DNA of 64,000 bases, taken from positions 4,063,619 through 4,127,618 of the forward strand of contig NW_004450480.1 in the NCBI RefSeq assembly GCF_000321225.1. Reading direction: 5' to 3'. Source of the DNA: Odobenus rosmarus divergens. Lineage: Eukaryota; Chordata; Mammalia; Carnivora; Odobenidae. Below, piece after piece: positions 31,559 to 42,134 of this stretch. A program made the position numbers and the translations under genes. How positions within the stretch are numbered: position 1 is the stretch's first letter; every line of letters starts with the position of its first letter. The notes under the pieces were generated by a model that was not told the DNA's origin, did not search any database, and saw nothing but the letters and a program-made list of their open reading frames with translations.

Positions 31559-31749
31559 TTTTTTTAAAGATTTTATTTATTTATTTGAGAGAGAGAGAAT
31601 GAGAGAGAGCATGAGAGGGAAGAGGGTCAGAGGGAGAAGCAGACTCCCTGCTGAGCAGGGAGCCCGATGTGGGACTCGATCCCGGGACTCCAGGATCATG
31701 ACCTGAGCCGAAGGCAGTCGCTTAACCAATTGAGCCACCCAGGCGCCCT
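31559..31749 (-). mobile_element. CAN-SINE, antisense (first of tandem pair)
   Basis: Full-length antisense copy ending GAGCCACCCAGGCGCCC. The shared target copies lie outside the pair (see the tandem finding), so it sits head-to-tail with the next SINE. Confidence 0.94.
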
Positions 31750-31761
31750 TTATTTTCTATT

Positions 31762-31952
31762 TTTAAAAAAGATTTTATTTATTTATTTGTCAGAGAGAGA
31801 GAGAGAGAGCACAAGCAGGGGGAGTGGCAGGCAGAGGGAAAAGCAGGCTCCCCGCTGAGCAGGGAGCCGGACGTGGGACTCGATCCCAGGACCCCAGGAT
31901 CATGACCTGAGCTGAAGGCAGACGCTTAACCGACTGAGCCACCCGGGCATCC
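31762..31952 (-). mobile_element. CAN-SINE, antisense (second of tandem pair)
   Basis: Full-length antisense copy ending GAGCCACCCGGGCATCCC, about 12 bp of T-rich DNA after the first. The exact target CAGTAAGTAACTTTTT occurs at 31527-31542 and 31953-31968, bracketing both SINEs. Confidence 0.94.
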
Positions 31953-31991
31953 CAGTAAGTAACTTTTTAGAACACATATGTCCCATGAATT

Positions 31992-32577
31992 TGTAGGGGC
32001 CAAGGGGAGGCCGCCCCAAAATGTGCAGCTTTGGCAGACTGATGATAAACCTGGCGTCCACCTTGTCAGCATGAACCGTACAGGTCACCTCAACCGCGGG
32101 CGCGGCTGACCAGCCCAGGAACGCATAGGTGCAGGCTCCAGGGACAGGGATACTTTCTTATCTTCCCAAGGAGTCTGTAGGACACGTGGTTAACCAGCAT
32201 CACCCTGGAGACAGAATCACCAGATGTACCTAAAAAGAATAAAGACAGTTTTTCAGAACTCAAGTCTCTTGAGGTGGAGAAGACAATGGGGGCAGATGGA
32301 GCAGCACTGCAACGCCTACTAGCATGGCCCTGGGGGCCTCCCATCAACAGCCTCCACCTTCCCAGGAGACCCCGCCCCAAATTTTGCCCTTCAAAACCCT
32401 CACTGGCAAGTCATCTGGGAGTTGGGGACTTTTTGAGCATCAGCACCCATGGTCCTGGGTGGCGCTACACCAGTACAGAGCCTACGTCTCTTCACTGCAA
32501 AAGCTCAGGGTCCGTTTTTACTGACCTGCTGTGCATCAGGTGGGCAAACTCTTCTTTGGTTTGGTTCCAATTATTTT
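31992..32577 (+). mobile_element. LTR-like block, part A
   Basis: Starts near TGTAGGGGCCAAGGGGAGGC and contains AATAAA at 32238-32243. It ends around 'gggcaaactcttctttggtttggttcc'. The layout resembles a solitary retroviral LTR; no gag, pol or env is present. Class and exact borders are not assigned. Open frames across it (for example 32274-32711) are incidental. Confidence 0.5.
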
Positions 32578-32753
32578 TTTTTTTAAGATTTTATTTATTT
32601 ATTCATGAGAGACAGAGAGAGAGAGAGGGAAGCAGAAGGAGAAGCAGGATCTCCGCTGAGCAGGGAGCCCAATGCGGGACTCGATCCCAGGACCCTGGGA
32701 TCATGACCTGAGCCGAAGGCAGACGCTTAACCATCTGAGCCACCCAGGCGCCC
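32578..32753 (-). mobile_element. CAN-SINE, antisense, with target duplication
   Basis: Inserted in the LTR-like block. Target TGGTTCCAATTATTTT is exact at 32562-32577 and 32754-32769. Confidence 0.95.
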
Positions 32754-32769
32754 TGGTTCCAATTATTTT

Positions 32770-33256
32770 ACACAAAAGTTTCTTAGGAGACAATCTGCGC
32801 AAGAAGGACGCTCAGCTCCTCCTCCGTCCCCTGAAAGCAGAAAGTACATCCTCCACGTGAAAAGTACCGCCCCTGCCCTAGCAGGTAAAGAGACATCCTG
32901 ATCATGAGATGGGACATTTAGAGCCCAGAAGGCTGTAGAAACAACTCTTGTGACTTTTTACTAATATACGACGCCAGTCCAAATTGTTTAGAATTCCTTA
33001 TGAATTGAAGCTCCCAAAGTTTTCTTTGTTCTAGCCATTCCTCACGGATGTATTGTCTTTTTGTCTAAAATGTATAAAAACTACCTGCCTTGGTCATTTC
33101 TTTAGGTCTCAATCTCATTTTTAGGCTTCCATGCACATGGACTAAAACTTTGTTGTTGTTTCTTTCCCTCCTGTTAATCTGTTTCATGTCAATTTAATTC
33201 TTAGGCCAGCTGGAGGACCTTGATGGGTAAAGGAAGAATTTCTCCTTCTCTATGCA
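32770..33256 (+). mobile_element. LTR-like block, part B
   Basis: Contains AAATGTATAAAAACTACCTG (a TATA-like box in the context typical of LTR promoters). It then runs 'aggcttccatgcacatggactaaaactttgttg', TTCTTAGGCCAGCTGGAGG and an ending 'tctatgca'. No retroviral coding sequence follows. Whether A and B are one LTR or two is not settled. Confidence 0.55.
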
Positions 33257-33350
33257 ATATTTGTGATACACTTACGCTAAAAAAAAATTCGTGGTGTATT
33301 TGAAATTCAAATTGAGCCTGTGTGTGTGTGTAATTTCAATCTGGTCACCC
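33257..33350 (-). mobile_element. Right arm of the palindromic repeat element
   Basis: 'gtggtgtatttgaaattcaaattga' is the near reverse complement of the arm at 31500-31530. The tract ends with GGTCACCCTAGCAGG. The two arms were once adjacent. Confidence 0.7.
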
Positions 33351-33729
33351 TAGCAGGACACTGTAGGGGTGGTGTGAGGGAAGGTAGAGCGGAACCACAT
33401 CTGCCCCAGGCAGCCTCTAGGGTCTGTGGAGAGTGGGCTGTTTCTGGGACCTTCTTTTCAGCCTTGCCCTGTTTCTCAGCTCTCAAGGGTGCACCTGGGC
33501 AGCAGAAGGAACTCACCTTCCCAGCAGTCTGAGGGGCCGGCCTTCCTGGCATGCTCCACACCAGGACTGGGGACCCGTGACAGCCTCCTGCCTGGATCCC
33601 TGGGACCTCACAGCCTCCCGCCATCCAGCCCCGCAGCGTGGGTCAGCTTGTAGCTCCTCCCACTGGCAGAACCCGGAGCCCAGACTGTGCGGATGGCTCC
33701 GGATGGTGTCTCTGGAGCGTGGTGAAGTG

Positions 33730-34000
33730 GACAGGACCGCGGATCTGGAACTAGATCCACCTGGGGCTGAAATCCCACCTTGCATTTTGGAAGACAAGCA
33801 AAAGACAGTGCAGCCTGGAATCTTTGAATGGAGAAAAGCCAAGCACGTCTACCCTGACCTCGGGTAAAGTGCATAATTTTCTGACTGTGGTTTCCCCGTC
33901 TGTACAATGGGGATAACTACCATCTCATGGATTCATCAGGAGAATAAAGTGAACACCTGTGTGTGGGAAGTGAGACTATGCCTGGGGCCCAATAAATGGC
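33730..34000 (+). repeat. MIR remnant
   Basis: 'ctggggctgaaatcccaccttgc', 'ctgtggtttccccgtctgtacaatggggataactacc' and 'tgcctggggcccaataaatgg' occur in MIR order. Open frames of 99 to 144 codons crossing 33433-33907 are not genes. Confidence 0.85.
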
Positions 34001-34149
34001 ATCTTTCTGGGGTTTTAGGGGCTCTCTGGGGGGAGGTAGTTCTGGAAGCTCTGTTGCACTTCACACAGGCTAGAAGATGTCATTCTTAAAGAACGGCGGT
34101 GGGGTGAGTTGCTCATGAAGATTTTGGGAGCCCCCAACTTTGGTTCTGC

Positions 34150-34300
34150 CACCTTTGTTAGTACTGAACACCTTTCTGGGCCTCTGTTTTCTCACGTGAA
34201 GTAAAAAATACTTCCTCACAGGAGCCAAGTAAGAATGCACCCAAGGGTTGCTTTTGGTACATCCTGTCTCAGAGCAGGTACCTGCCGAAGAAGCTGTTCC
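34150..34300 (+). repeat. Probable MIR fragment
   Basis: 'tttctgggcctctgttttctcacgtgaagtaaaaaatacttcc' is similar to the MIR middle. Confidence 0.5.
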
Positions 34301-34984
34301 TGATGCTGTCAGAGTCACCACTGATGTGTCTCGGTGTCTCCAGGTGCCCTGGGGAGTCCTGTGAACTTCCCAAAGTGCAGAGACAGAGCATATGGAAGTG
34401 AGCATGGGAAGGGCTTTTTTCCTCTAGAAACTTCATTCTGGGGCAAGAAGTCCAGAGGAGGGAGCTTGAGGAATTCTTTGATCAGAGAAGTCACTTGCAG
34501 AGTGTTCTAGAGAGTTCCAGAGGGAACTGGTGGGCAATTGCTGTTGTGGCTGCCAATTGTCTTCTCAAGTCTTTTCCTATTTAACTACTGGGGATTCAAA
34601 ATTTTTCTTAAACACTTGAACAAGCTCTTGATACGGCTCCTGATACAGGCTCTTGAAAGGCCCTCAGCCTTTCCCCACATTTCACGCAAATCCCTTCCCC
34701 TTGCTTTTTCCTCTTTCTATTCTAGTGTTTATTCTATCATGTTTTAAATTACATCATACGTAAATCCAGTAGTTACCTAAACAGGCTGTGCCTTAGATTC
34801 ACCTGGAAGGATGTGTCTCAAAAAGTGACGACTGTTGAGCCATCTGAGGGTGAAGGGACTGTGTCATTCATCAAGCTGAAGAGGGTGGAGGCATAATTCT
34901 GATGGGCAACCAAGTCTGTGAACCACTGGTCCAGTTCTACTTTGCTGTTTGTAATTTCTTTGCCTAGAATGGAGTAATTCACCA

Positions 34985-35190
34985 TAAGATCATAGACCAG
35001 CTGTTTCCAGTGTGAGGCTCTGTGGTCTTGGGACCATCAGCATCACCTGGTACCTTGTTAGAAATGCAAATGCTCAGGTCCCACCGCAGACCTACCGAAT
35101 CAGAAACTCTAGGGCTGGGGCCCCATGTTGGTGTTTTAACAAGACCTTCGGATGATTCTGATGCTCCCTGAAGTTTGAGAACCGTTGCGA
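34985..35190 (-). mobile_element. MER5A-type DNA-transposon remnant
   Basis: Very clear block order: 'gaccatcagcatcacctggtaccttgttagaaatgcaaatgctcagg', 'ctaccgaatcagaaactctagggctggggcccc', 'gttttaacaagaccttcgg', AAGTTTGAGAACCGTTG. This is a short non-autonomous hAT element common in placental mammals. The strand is given relative to the usual consensus and is uncertain. Confidence 0.85.
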
Positions 35191-35329
35191 CAGACTGAAT
35201 ATTTGGTTCTTTAAATTGAGTTCTTTGATTCACCTGGAGTTGGATTTGTGGCATGGTTCGAAACCCTACATGTCCCCCCAGTCGTTAGGCATCAATCCCC
35301 GAATCATTAAGTGTTTCTTTTATTTATGA

Positions 35330-35580
35330 GCTTTGGAAACAGTTATCAAGCACCTGTTGTAGCTGATGCTCCTTCCTGGTCTTGGAAATGCTCAAAATCT
35401 AGGATGAGATGAGAGATGAGACCCTTATGTCGATGCCAAAATGTACACCATGAGTGCCAAAGAAAACTCGCAAAAAAAAGCTTTATGGGGAGAATAAAGG
35501 TGGGAGCGATGGTACCTCATTACGGAAAACAGGGAAAGGCTTCATGGGGGTCGGGGGGCGGGCTGTGGGATCACCTGACA
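35330..35580 (-). repeat. L2 3' end, antisense (decayed)
   Basis: 'tcaagcacctgttgtagctgatgctccttcctgg', then 'gggaaaggcttcatggggg', a reversed L2 order. Confidence 0.5.
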
Positions 35581-36599
35581 GGGGAAGGGCTGGATTTTCT
35601 TCTCCTTTATGGAAGGAATGACATCTAGAGTAGAAAGAAAATGTGCCCCCCTGCCCCATCGTCTTGCCCCCTTCAAAAAGCCAACGCCAACTATTTGGAG
35701 TGTATCCTTCTCTTGGTCATACAAACAGGTTACAAACCCAGATGCCCACTTCTATCTTACCACACACTGTGCCCTGCACAGAACTCCACAGCTTTTCTGG
35801 TTCCACAGTATACACACCATCCCTCCAGGGCAGCGGACCTGGTTCACACTTGTTCTCATGGTGTAGACGATCCCCTAGTGTGGAACCCATGATTTATTCA
35901 CCTGTTCTCTCTTTGATGGGCTTCGGCATAGTGTCGGTTTAGGGCCATTTATGATGACCAGGAGGTCATTTTGATAGGTTGGGACGATGGGGAGATGGAA
36001 GGAGTCTAACTGGTTCAGAGCAGGGTGAGAAAGTTAGGCATTTTTCCACTTGAGCAGCAGAAAACACTTGTATCCAGAAAGTGGGAAGATACTGGTTTTT
36101 CTTTGGGAAATGCCTACAAATTAAAAAAAAAAAAGTTAAGAGGAATGAACTTGATGAGGTTTCTCCAGTGATAGGATACCCCCTCCCCACTGTACCCTGA
36201 TACTCAGATGATCTGGGCTCTATTCTTGGAGCCCAGGCAAACATCCTACAGTTGTCAACTGTCTTAGGCTTGGCAGGACCCAGCCCCAAGGTCTGCCCCA
36301 AACCTTGCTTTCTCGTATTCCTCCTCCCCCCAGTTCTGGGTAGATTTCCTGGGAAATCACCTCCACATATTTCCATAAATTTGCACCAGAGTCATCAAAG
36401 GGGATTGCATAAGAAATGTTGGCAGCCCACTGAGGCTTTGAGCGCTTTAGATCCGGTCTTCTTGGCAACAGGAAGCCCTTTCTTGTGCAGCATAAACAAA
36501 CCCCAGGACTCCCCCCACGTCCCCTTCCCCTCAAGGTTCAAGTTTGCTTTGAAATCCACAGCAAAGGATTCAAGGTGTGGCCTCATCTTGGCAAAAGCC

Positions 36600-37540
36600 T
36601 TAATTCCCATTATCTTAAGAGACTGTACCCATTACCCTCTCCCTCCCACACGTAATTTAATAAGTCATGTGGGAGAGGGGGTTATCCTTCATCCAACTGG
36701 AGTGAAAGGTCATCTCGAAGTCCCAAGGGCCACTTCTCCTGTGGTGCCTGGGAGCAGGCCCTGGGGAAGGGGATGGTGTGAATGCTGGTATTGCAGTTTG
36801 AATAATGACCACCAGAGGGCGCACTATACTTGGGAACTACCTGGTTCCTCCTCTCCATTCTAGAAAAAGAGGCCTGTTCCTATTAGAGGAGAACCAAACT
36901 TGTGTGATGTAGGAGTTGTCATCTCCCCTCCATCCGGGGAACAGCTAATGAGATAAAGCGAGAGGCTTCTTGCTGGGAATTGGAGAATTCAAGGGGAGAC
37001 TTGTCCAGTAATGCAAATATTAAATTCTGCCAATAATTAATACCATTGTTATCTCATGAATGTAGACCAGCTTGGCTGTAATCATTGGCACTTACAGCTC
37101 TGAGGGGACAGTGCACACAGGCTTATTTCCTGCCTTCAAGAGGAAGTCAGAACCTGCCTTGGGAGGCCCTGGTCATTGTTAAAAACTGATCTTTGAGCAA
37201 GGTGGTAAACGGGTGACGATCATGTTTGGGTTCCCAGAACCTGTTGGATAACTAGCTTCAGCTGTCTTCTGCAGCTCTGAAGAGACCCTGTACCTGGTCC
37301 AGGTGAAATTATGGGCTTGAAAGCCCAGGGAACAGCTGAAGGTGGTAACAGAGGGCCTGACAGAGCTGGATTTCCTCTAGAAAGACTTCTCTAGTCCGCC
37401 TACCCTGCCCTGGACGCTTGCTGTGGTGTGGGCGCTGGGCTTCATGATTATCTTCATGGATATCATCTTGCTCATCTTCATGGTACCTTAGGGAGGTGGG
37501 AGCCTTTATCACACCCACTGAGAAAATAAGAACTGGCTCA
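36600..37540. other. Repeat-poor block with regulatory-type motifs
   Basis: About 0.9 kb without recognisable repeats. It holds the CTCF-type motif at 36809-36822, an exact octamer ATGCAAAT at 37011-37018, CATTGTTAT (SOX-type) at 37044-37052 and several TAATTA/TTAAT homeobox-type cores. These point to a candidate enhancer or boundary, by inference only. Confidence 0.35.
36809..36822 (+). promoter_or_regulatory. Candidate CTCF binding site
   Basis: CCACCAGAGGGCGC matches the CTCF core (CCASYAGRKGGCRS) at every position. It lies in repeat-free DNA. A single strong motif in an intergenic interval could anchor a chromatin loop oriented with the + strand. Binding is not shown by sequence alone. 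Confidence 0.6.
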
Positions 37541-37555
37541 GAATAGTTAAATATT

Positions 37556-37747
37556 GGGGTGCCTGGGTGGCTCAGTCGTTAAGCGTCTGCCTTCGGCTCA
37601 GGTCATGATCCCAGGGTTCTGGGATCGAGCCCCGCATCGGGCCCCCTGCTCCGCGGGAAGCCTGCTTCTCCCTCTCCCACTCCCCCCTGCTTGTGTTCCC
37701 TCTCTCGCTGTCTCTCTGTCAAATAAATAACATCTTAAAAAAAAAGA
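37556..37747 (+). mobile_element. CAN-SINE, sense
   Basis: Full-length young copy from GGGGTGCCTGGGTGGCTCAG to AAATAAATAACATCTT plus A run. Target copies ATAGTTAAATATT (37543-37555) and CTAGTTAAACATT (37748-37760) differ at two bases. Confidence 0.95.
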
Positions 37748-37761
37748 CTAGTTAAACATTT

Positions 37762-37812
37762 ACCCCTGGTCTTATAGGGGCAGAGCTGGAATCTGAACCC
37801 AGTTCGGTATGA
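37762..37812 (-). repeat. MIR fragment, antisense
   Basis: 'ggggcagagctggaatctgaacccagttcgg' corresponds to reversed MIR (GGCAGAGCCGGGATTCGAACCC). Confidence 0.65.
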
Positions 37813-37827
37813 CTGACACACACACAC

Positions 37828-38250
37828 ATTCATTCATTAATTCATTCATTTATCAGACATACATTCTGTGCTCTTTGTTCAAGGCTGTGTGCTAGGTGAT
37901 TGGGGAGAAGGACGGTGAGACCCCTGCCCTGACAGAGCTTACATTCTAATAAGGGATGGCAGACTCTAAACCTATAAAAAAACAAGATACTTTTGATGGG
38001 TACTGGACAGAAAATAAAGGGAGATTTTACGGTGATGAGGGTACACGAGAGACAGAGTGCTTGGGGAAGGCTTCCTGGAGAGGGGGCTCAGGAGGGAGTG
38101 ATGAGACGTCTCCATCCATGGCAGGATCCGGGGAGGAACGTTCTGGAAGGAGGGCCCAGCCAACGCAGAAGCTTTGACAGCGGACGGGCTCAGCAGGGTA
38201 AGAGACAGGGGGCCAGCGAGGCTGGAGCTCAGCGAGAGAGGGTGAGAGAC
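37828..38250 (-). repeat. L2 3' end, antisense
   Basis: Begins with the (TTCA)n-type tail (37828-37851). Then follow 'caaggctgtgtgctaggtgattgggg', 'cctgccctgacagagcttacattctaataa', 'ttggggaaggcttcctggagag' and 'ggaacgttctggaaggagg'. The open frames at 37956-38340 are part of it. Confidence 0.85.
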
Positions 38251-38774
38251 ACGGGGGACAGGGGAGGCGACGGGGCTGGACCGGGGGATCCTGCACCCCT
38301 CATCATCACACCACGGCTCCCCTCAGCGGTCTCCGCATGAGAGTCCAGCTCCCAGACATATGCGCCGCTGTCAGATGCAAGATGAGCCTGTGGCTGGATT
38401 CCAGCTCATTTCACCTTTTTTTTTTTTTTTTTTAAACACTTAATTCATCCTTACTGGCCTCCCTGATTCCCAGAGGAAGACCCAGCTGCCAATTCCCTCT
38501 TTATTTTAATATCTCTCCAGGTCCCTCCATCTGCTTTGGATCAGGTTGGAAACTGTCATCGTCACGCCTGCCAAATGAAGCCCTACATCTCTGTTAACCT
38601 AACTGGTAGTGAGACACCAACCCTTCAGATCAAGGGCAAGCCAGGCCTTTGGGATGACCAGAGGGTGCAGGCAAAGACAACCCAGTCGAGTCTGAAGGAA
38701 ACCTCCAGGGTGCTGTGTGCGTCAGGATGGTCACCGTGGTTTGCCCACCAGCGTAGGAAAACGGAAACAAGTTA

Positions 38775-39090
38775 GCTGTCCATCCCCAGAAGCCGGTTAA
38801 CTAAAATTTGATCTCTTCATATCATGGAATACCAGGCGGCCATTAAAATAAAGACCTAGAGCCATGTTCATGACCTAAAATGACGGACATTTGAGGTAGA
38901 CCCCCGGGTATGAAGAGAAAAAAGCAGACTGGAAAACAGACTGTGGTCTGGCTCCACATTTGAAGAGGTTATATATATAGCTCCATGCTTATGATGACGG
39001 GTGCCAGGAACATGTTTTGGAGGATTCACAGCAAAATCTTAACTGTTGTCCTGTCTGGATGGTGGGATTTGGGTGGTTGTCTATTTTCAC
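38775..39090 (+). repeat. Old L1 3' end
   Basis: 'agccggttaactaaaatttgatctcttcatatcatggaataccaggcggccattaaaa' is a familiar old-L1 3' block, followed by 'gtctggatggtgggatttgggtgg'. Strongly diverged. Confidence 0.55.
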
Positions 39091-39600
39091 TGTCTTGCTT
39101 AAAACCTTTCCGTGGTGCCCACTGTTCTAAGGAGGAAGATTTCCACACTTCTCAGGGGACATGCTCACTCACGAGGCCATCTGCTGTCTGACTTGTCCCC
39201 ACCTCGGCAACCTGATCTGCTCACTTTTTCTTAGAGCCCGTGGGCCGTCTCTCCTTTTCTCCCAATAATTCTTGTCCCTTCTCTTGAGGCCTTGGCTCAG
39301 GCTTTTCCCTTGTCAGGAATCCACTTTGCTTTTGCTGCTTCTCCTTCCTCTGTGGGTTCAATCTTCACTTCCTGGGGAGGATCCCCCGCCCCCGACTCCA
39401 GGGGGCTGCCGGGCTGCCCTGCCTCTGAACGGCTCTGCTGGGGCCCTCCCCTCCCTGTACCCCAACTGAGAGAAGTGCCCCTTCATTCCTCCGCCGGAAT
39501 ATCACTTCCAAGGAGGCGGGTGTGGCGTCCACCTCATTCCTGGGCCTGCTATGTGTCCCAGGCACGTCACCGCTGCTCAGAGCTCTGTTGAATGAAGGAC
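39091..39600 (+). repeat. L2 3' end, sense
   Basis: 'cttgcttaaaacctttccgtggtgcccactgttctaaggagg', 'gaggccttggctcaggcttttcccttgtcaggaatcc', and an ending 'ctgttgaatgaagg' correspond to the L2 3' end and its (TGAA)n tail. Confidence 0.75.
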
Positions 39601-39854
39601 ACAATTGCTTTCCTGTACTGCCTTTTTCTAACTAGCATTTAAGCTTCCTTTGAGAAAAAAAATAATAAAAAATGAAAATATTTTCCTGACGATACGTGAT
39701 CATGGCGAGAGTGTAAAATAATTCAGAGAATGTTAAATTACTTCTGTGCCATCATTTGGCACAGAATCAGAACACTAGAGCTATTCTCATGGGAGAAAAA
39801 GGGTCAAAGCAGAAGTAGGACATTTCCCAGATCTCGTTCTTCCTCGAAGGCTGT

Positions 39855-39974
39855 GGTATGGTTGAGTGTGGGCTTTAGAGTCAGACTGCCTAAAATCTAC
39901 CCCTGCCCGGCACCAGTCTTGACCAGCTCTGTGACCTTGGGCAAGTGGTTATACTTCTCTGATTCTCCAGTCAC
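39855..39974 (+). repeat. MIR, left part (split by a SINE)
   Basis: 'ggctttagagtcagactgcctaaaatctacccctgcc', 'gctctgtgaccttgggcaagtggttatacttctctgattctcc' is clear MIR. It continues after the SINE at 40165. Confidence 0.88.
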
Positions 39975-40159
39975 ATTTTTTTTAAGATTTATTTATTTGA
40001 CAGAGAGAGGGAGAGCACAAGTAGGCAGGGCATCGGGCAGAGGGAGAAGCAGGCTCCCCACTGAGCCAGGAGCCCGATGTGGGGCTTGATCCCAGGACCC
40101 CAGGATCATGATCCGAGCCGAAGGCAGACGCTTAACCAACTGAGCCGCCGAGGCGCCCC
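39975..40159 (-). mobile_element. CAN-SINE, antisense, inside a MIR
   Basis: Full-length antisense copy ending GAGCCGCCGAGGCGCCCC. AGTCAC on each side (39969-39974 and 40164-40169) may be the target duplication. Confidence 0.93.
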
Positions 40160-40164
40160 TTTGA

Positions 40165-40260
40165 GTCACGAAGTAGTAACTTCTACGTATGGTGAGGGCT
40201 AAATAAGATCGTGAGTGTAAAGTGTTCGGCACAGGGTCAATAGTGAAGACTCACCATTCC
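40165..40260 (+). repeat. MIR, right part
   Basis: 'tatggtgagggctaaataagatcgtgagtgtaaagtgttcggcacagggtcaatag' finishes the MIR begun at 39855. Confidence 0.8.
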
Positions 40261-41480
40261 TTGTCTATCATCTGTTTCCCTCCCTGCCATCCTCCGAGTC
40301 CCGGGTAGCACTTCACTCATAGCAGAGGTTCAGTATTATCTTGAGTGAATGTGAAGAATTTCTTGAGCCTCCTGAGACGCTTTGTCAGCATTCCTCATTT
40401 CTCTTAGGCTACAGAGCTGGGGAAAATCCCTCTTGCTTCTTTTCTCAGCTTATTTTGGAAGGAGCAATACTCAGAAGTCAAAACCTGTGCAGGTAGAAAG
40501 GGATGCTTTGGCCTTCGGGCCCGGGGAAGCAACAGCCCTCAGTGATGAGACTCTGAATGGTCCTGGGTTGGTGGCCCCAAATGATGTGGTTCTGTCTGGC
40601 TCCTTGAGATGGAGCCTTGTTTGGCTGGAGCTTTTCTTCTTTGTCTCTTCATTGCTCACAGTCAGGGGGCCACACTTGCTGCCATATCATGGCCAGATTC
40701 TGGAAGTTCATTTGATGGCATTGGCTGTGGGCAAAATTCAAAGATGCCCCTTGTCTCATTCTCTTTGGTTTGATGAATTAGATTCAAGACCTTTATTGAA
40801 AATCTTTGCTCTTAATTTCTTGTCTTTTGCCTCTGTGTATGCATCGGGGGAGACCATTCCAAAGAGAACCTTTATCCAGAGGACTATTATGGAAAACAAG
40901 AAGGGGCACATCGGTGAAGGGCTTCAACCAGAATTGAACTAAAACAGTAAACCTAGTTTAAAAAATGAAAGAATTTTGGTTTTATACCTAACAGCCTTCG
41001 TAAGTAAATTCACTGGGTCTGTTTTTCTGGTACTGAGGAAAAAACAGATTTTTGGAACTCCTTGGAGCCTGGGGATATTTATGAGAATTAGTTCTGGCAT
41101 GTCCCAAGAATGTCCTCTGTTTTATCTTGGAGAAATGTTTGCCAATTTGGTCTCAGCTGGCCTGGTGAGCCCACGCCCCAGCCCGCCCTGGGCCTGCAGA
41201 CAGACAGATGAGGATGGACGTGCCAGGCCAGCTGAGGCCCCCCCTCCCCCGCCCCAGGCAGCACGGCCCTGCTCCGGTTTGTGCTTTGGGGAGCGTCCAC
41301 ATACCTTGAAGGAGAGGACACCCTGACCCCGACCGGGCTGGGAAACCCTGAACACGTGTGATGACTTACACACATGCAAACTCGCCTGTGCAAGCCCTTG
41401 AAATCCCAATTTCAATGCATCCAGCAACTACTTCATTTTCACTTGAAGGGTTTCGATTGAGATTAACTCAGTGTTGCTAA
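40261..41480. other. Intergenic DNA without recognised genes
   Basis: Includes a 186-codon + strand open frame (40382-40942) that is repeat-free but resembles no protein I know. From about 40,960 to 41,480 only short frames are seen. Confidence 0.4.
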
Positions 41481-41489
41481 GAATAAGGC

Positions 41490-41690
41490 TTGTTTTAAAT
41501 TCTCGACATATGCTACTGGTCCTCAGACGGTACCACCTCAACACCCAGATTGCTAGGCTTGCCCCTCGAGCTGCTGCTTCGGGGGCTCTGGGGTGGGGCC
41601 TGGGAATGTGCATTTCTCTCAAGTGTCCAGGTGCTGCCGCCATCAGTGGTCCATAGACCACACTTTGAGAATCAGTGATGGAAGAGCTTC
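41490..41690 (+). repeat. MER5-like DNA-transposon remnant
   Basis: 'ttcgggggctctggggtggggcctgggaatgtgcatttctc' and 'gtggtccatagaccacactttgagaatcagtg' follow the MER5A order. Confidence 0.65.
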
Positions 41691-41729
41691 TTGCTGTGAG
41701 TCCCTTGGTTTAAACTCCCAGCTATGCCA

Positions 41730-42130
41730 CTAAAAAATATATTTGTGGGAAACTCACATAGTATAAAATGAACCAGTTGAAAGTGAAAAATTCAGTGGCA
41801 TTTAGTTTATTCACAGTGGTTTGCAAACTCTGTCTCTATCTAGTTTCAGATCATTTACATCATTTTGAAGCAAAACCTCATCCCCACTAAGAAGTTTCTC
41901 TCCATTCCCTCCCTTCTCTCCTATTGGAGTTCTGTCTCTGGATTTATCCGTTCTGGATATTTCATATAAATAGAATCATTGTACAGGTGATTTCTCATTT
42001 ATTTTATTTTTTCCCCACTTAGCATGATATTTTTGGGGTTGACCCATGTTGTCAAATATATCAATACTCCTTTTTATGGCTGAATATTCCATTGTATGTG
42101 GATATCTACAATCTGTTTATCCATTCATCC
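41730..42130 (-). mobile_element. Old L1 3' end, antisense
   Basis: Reversed L1 text: 'aattcagtggcatttagtttattcacagtgg', 'ttctggatatttcatataaatagaatcattgtac', 'ttatggctgaatattccattgtatg', 'atctgtttatccattcatccgttg'. Confidence 0.9.
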
Positions 42131-42134
42131 GTTG

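Noticed and set aside
31992..33256. Possible complete endogenous retrovirus
   Set aside because: Only LTR-like sequence is seen. No gag, pol or env and no primer-binding site can be recognised, so it is at most a solitary LTR or two.
36252..36863. 203-codon + strand open frame, the longest in the window
   Set aside because: The DNA is GC-rich, frames of over 100 codons overlap on the other strand, and I see no domain, start context or splice partners. It also runs through the CTCF-type motif. Chance is the better explanation.
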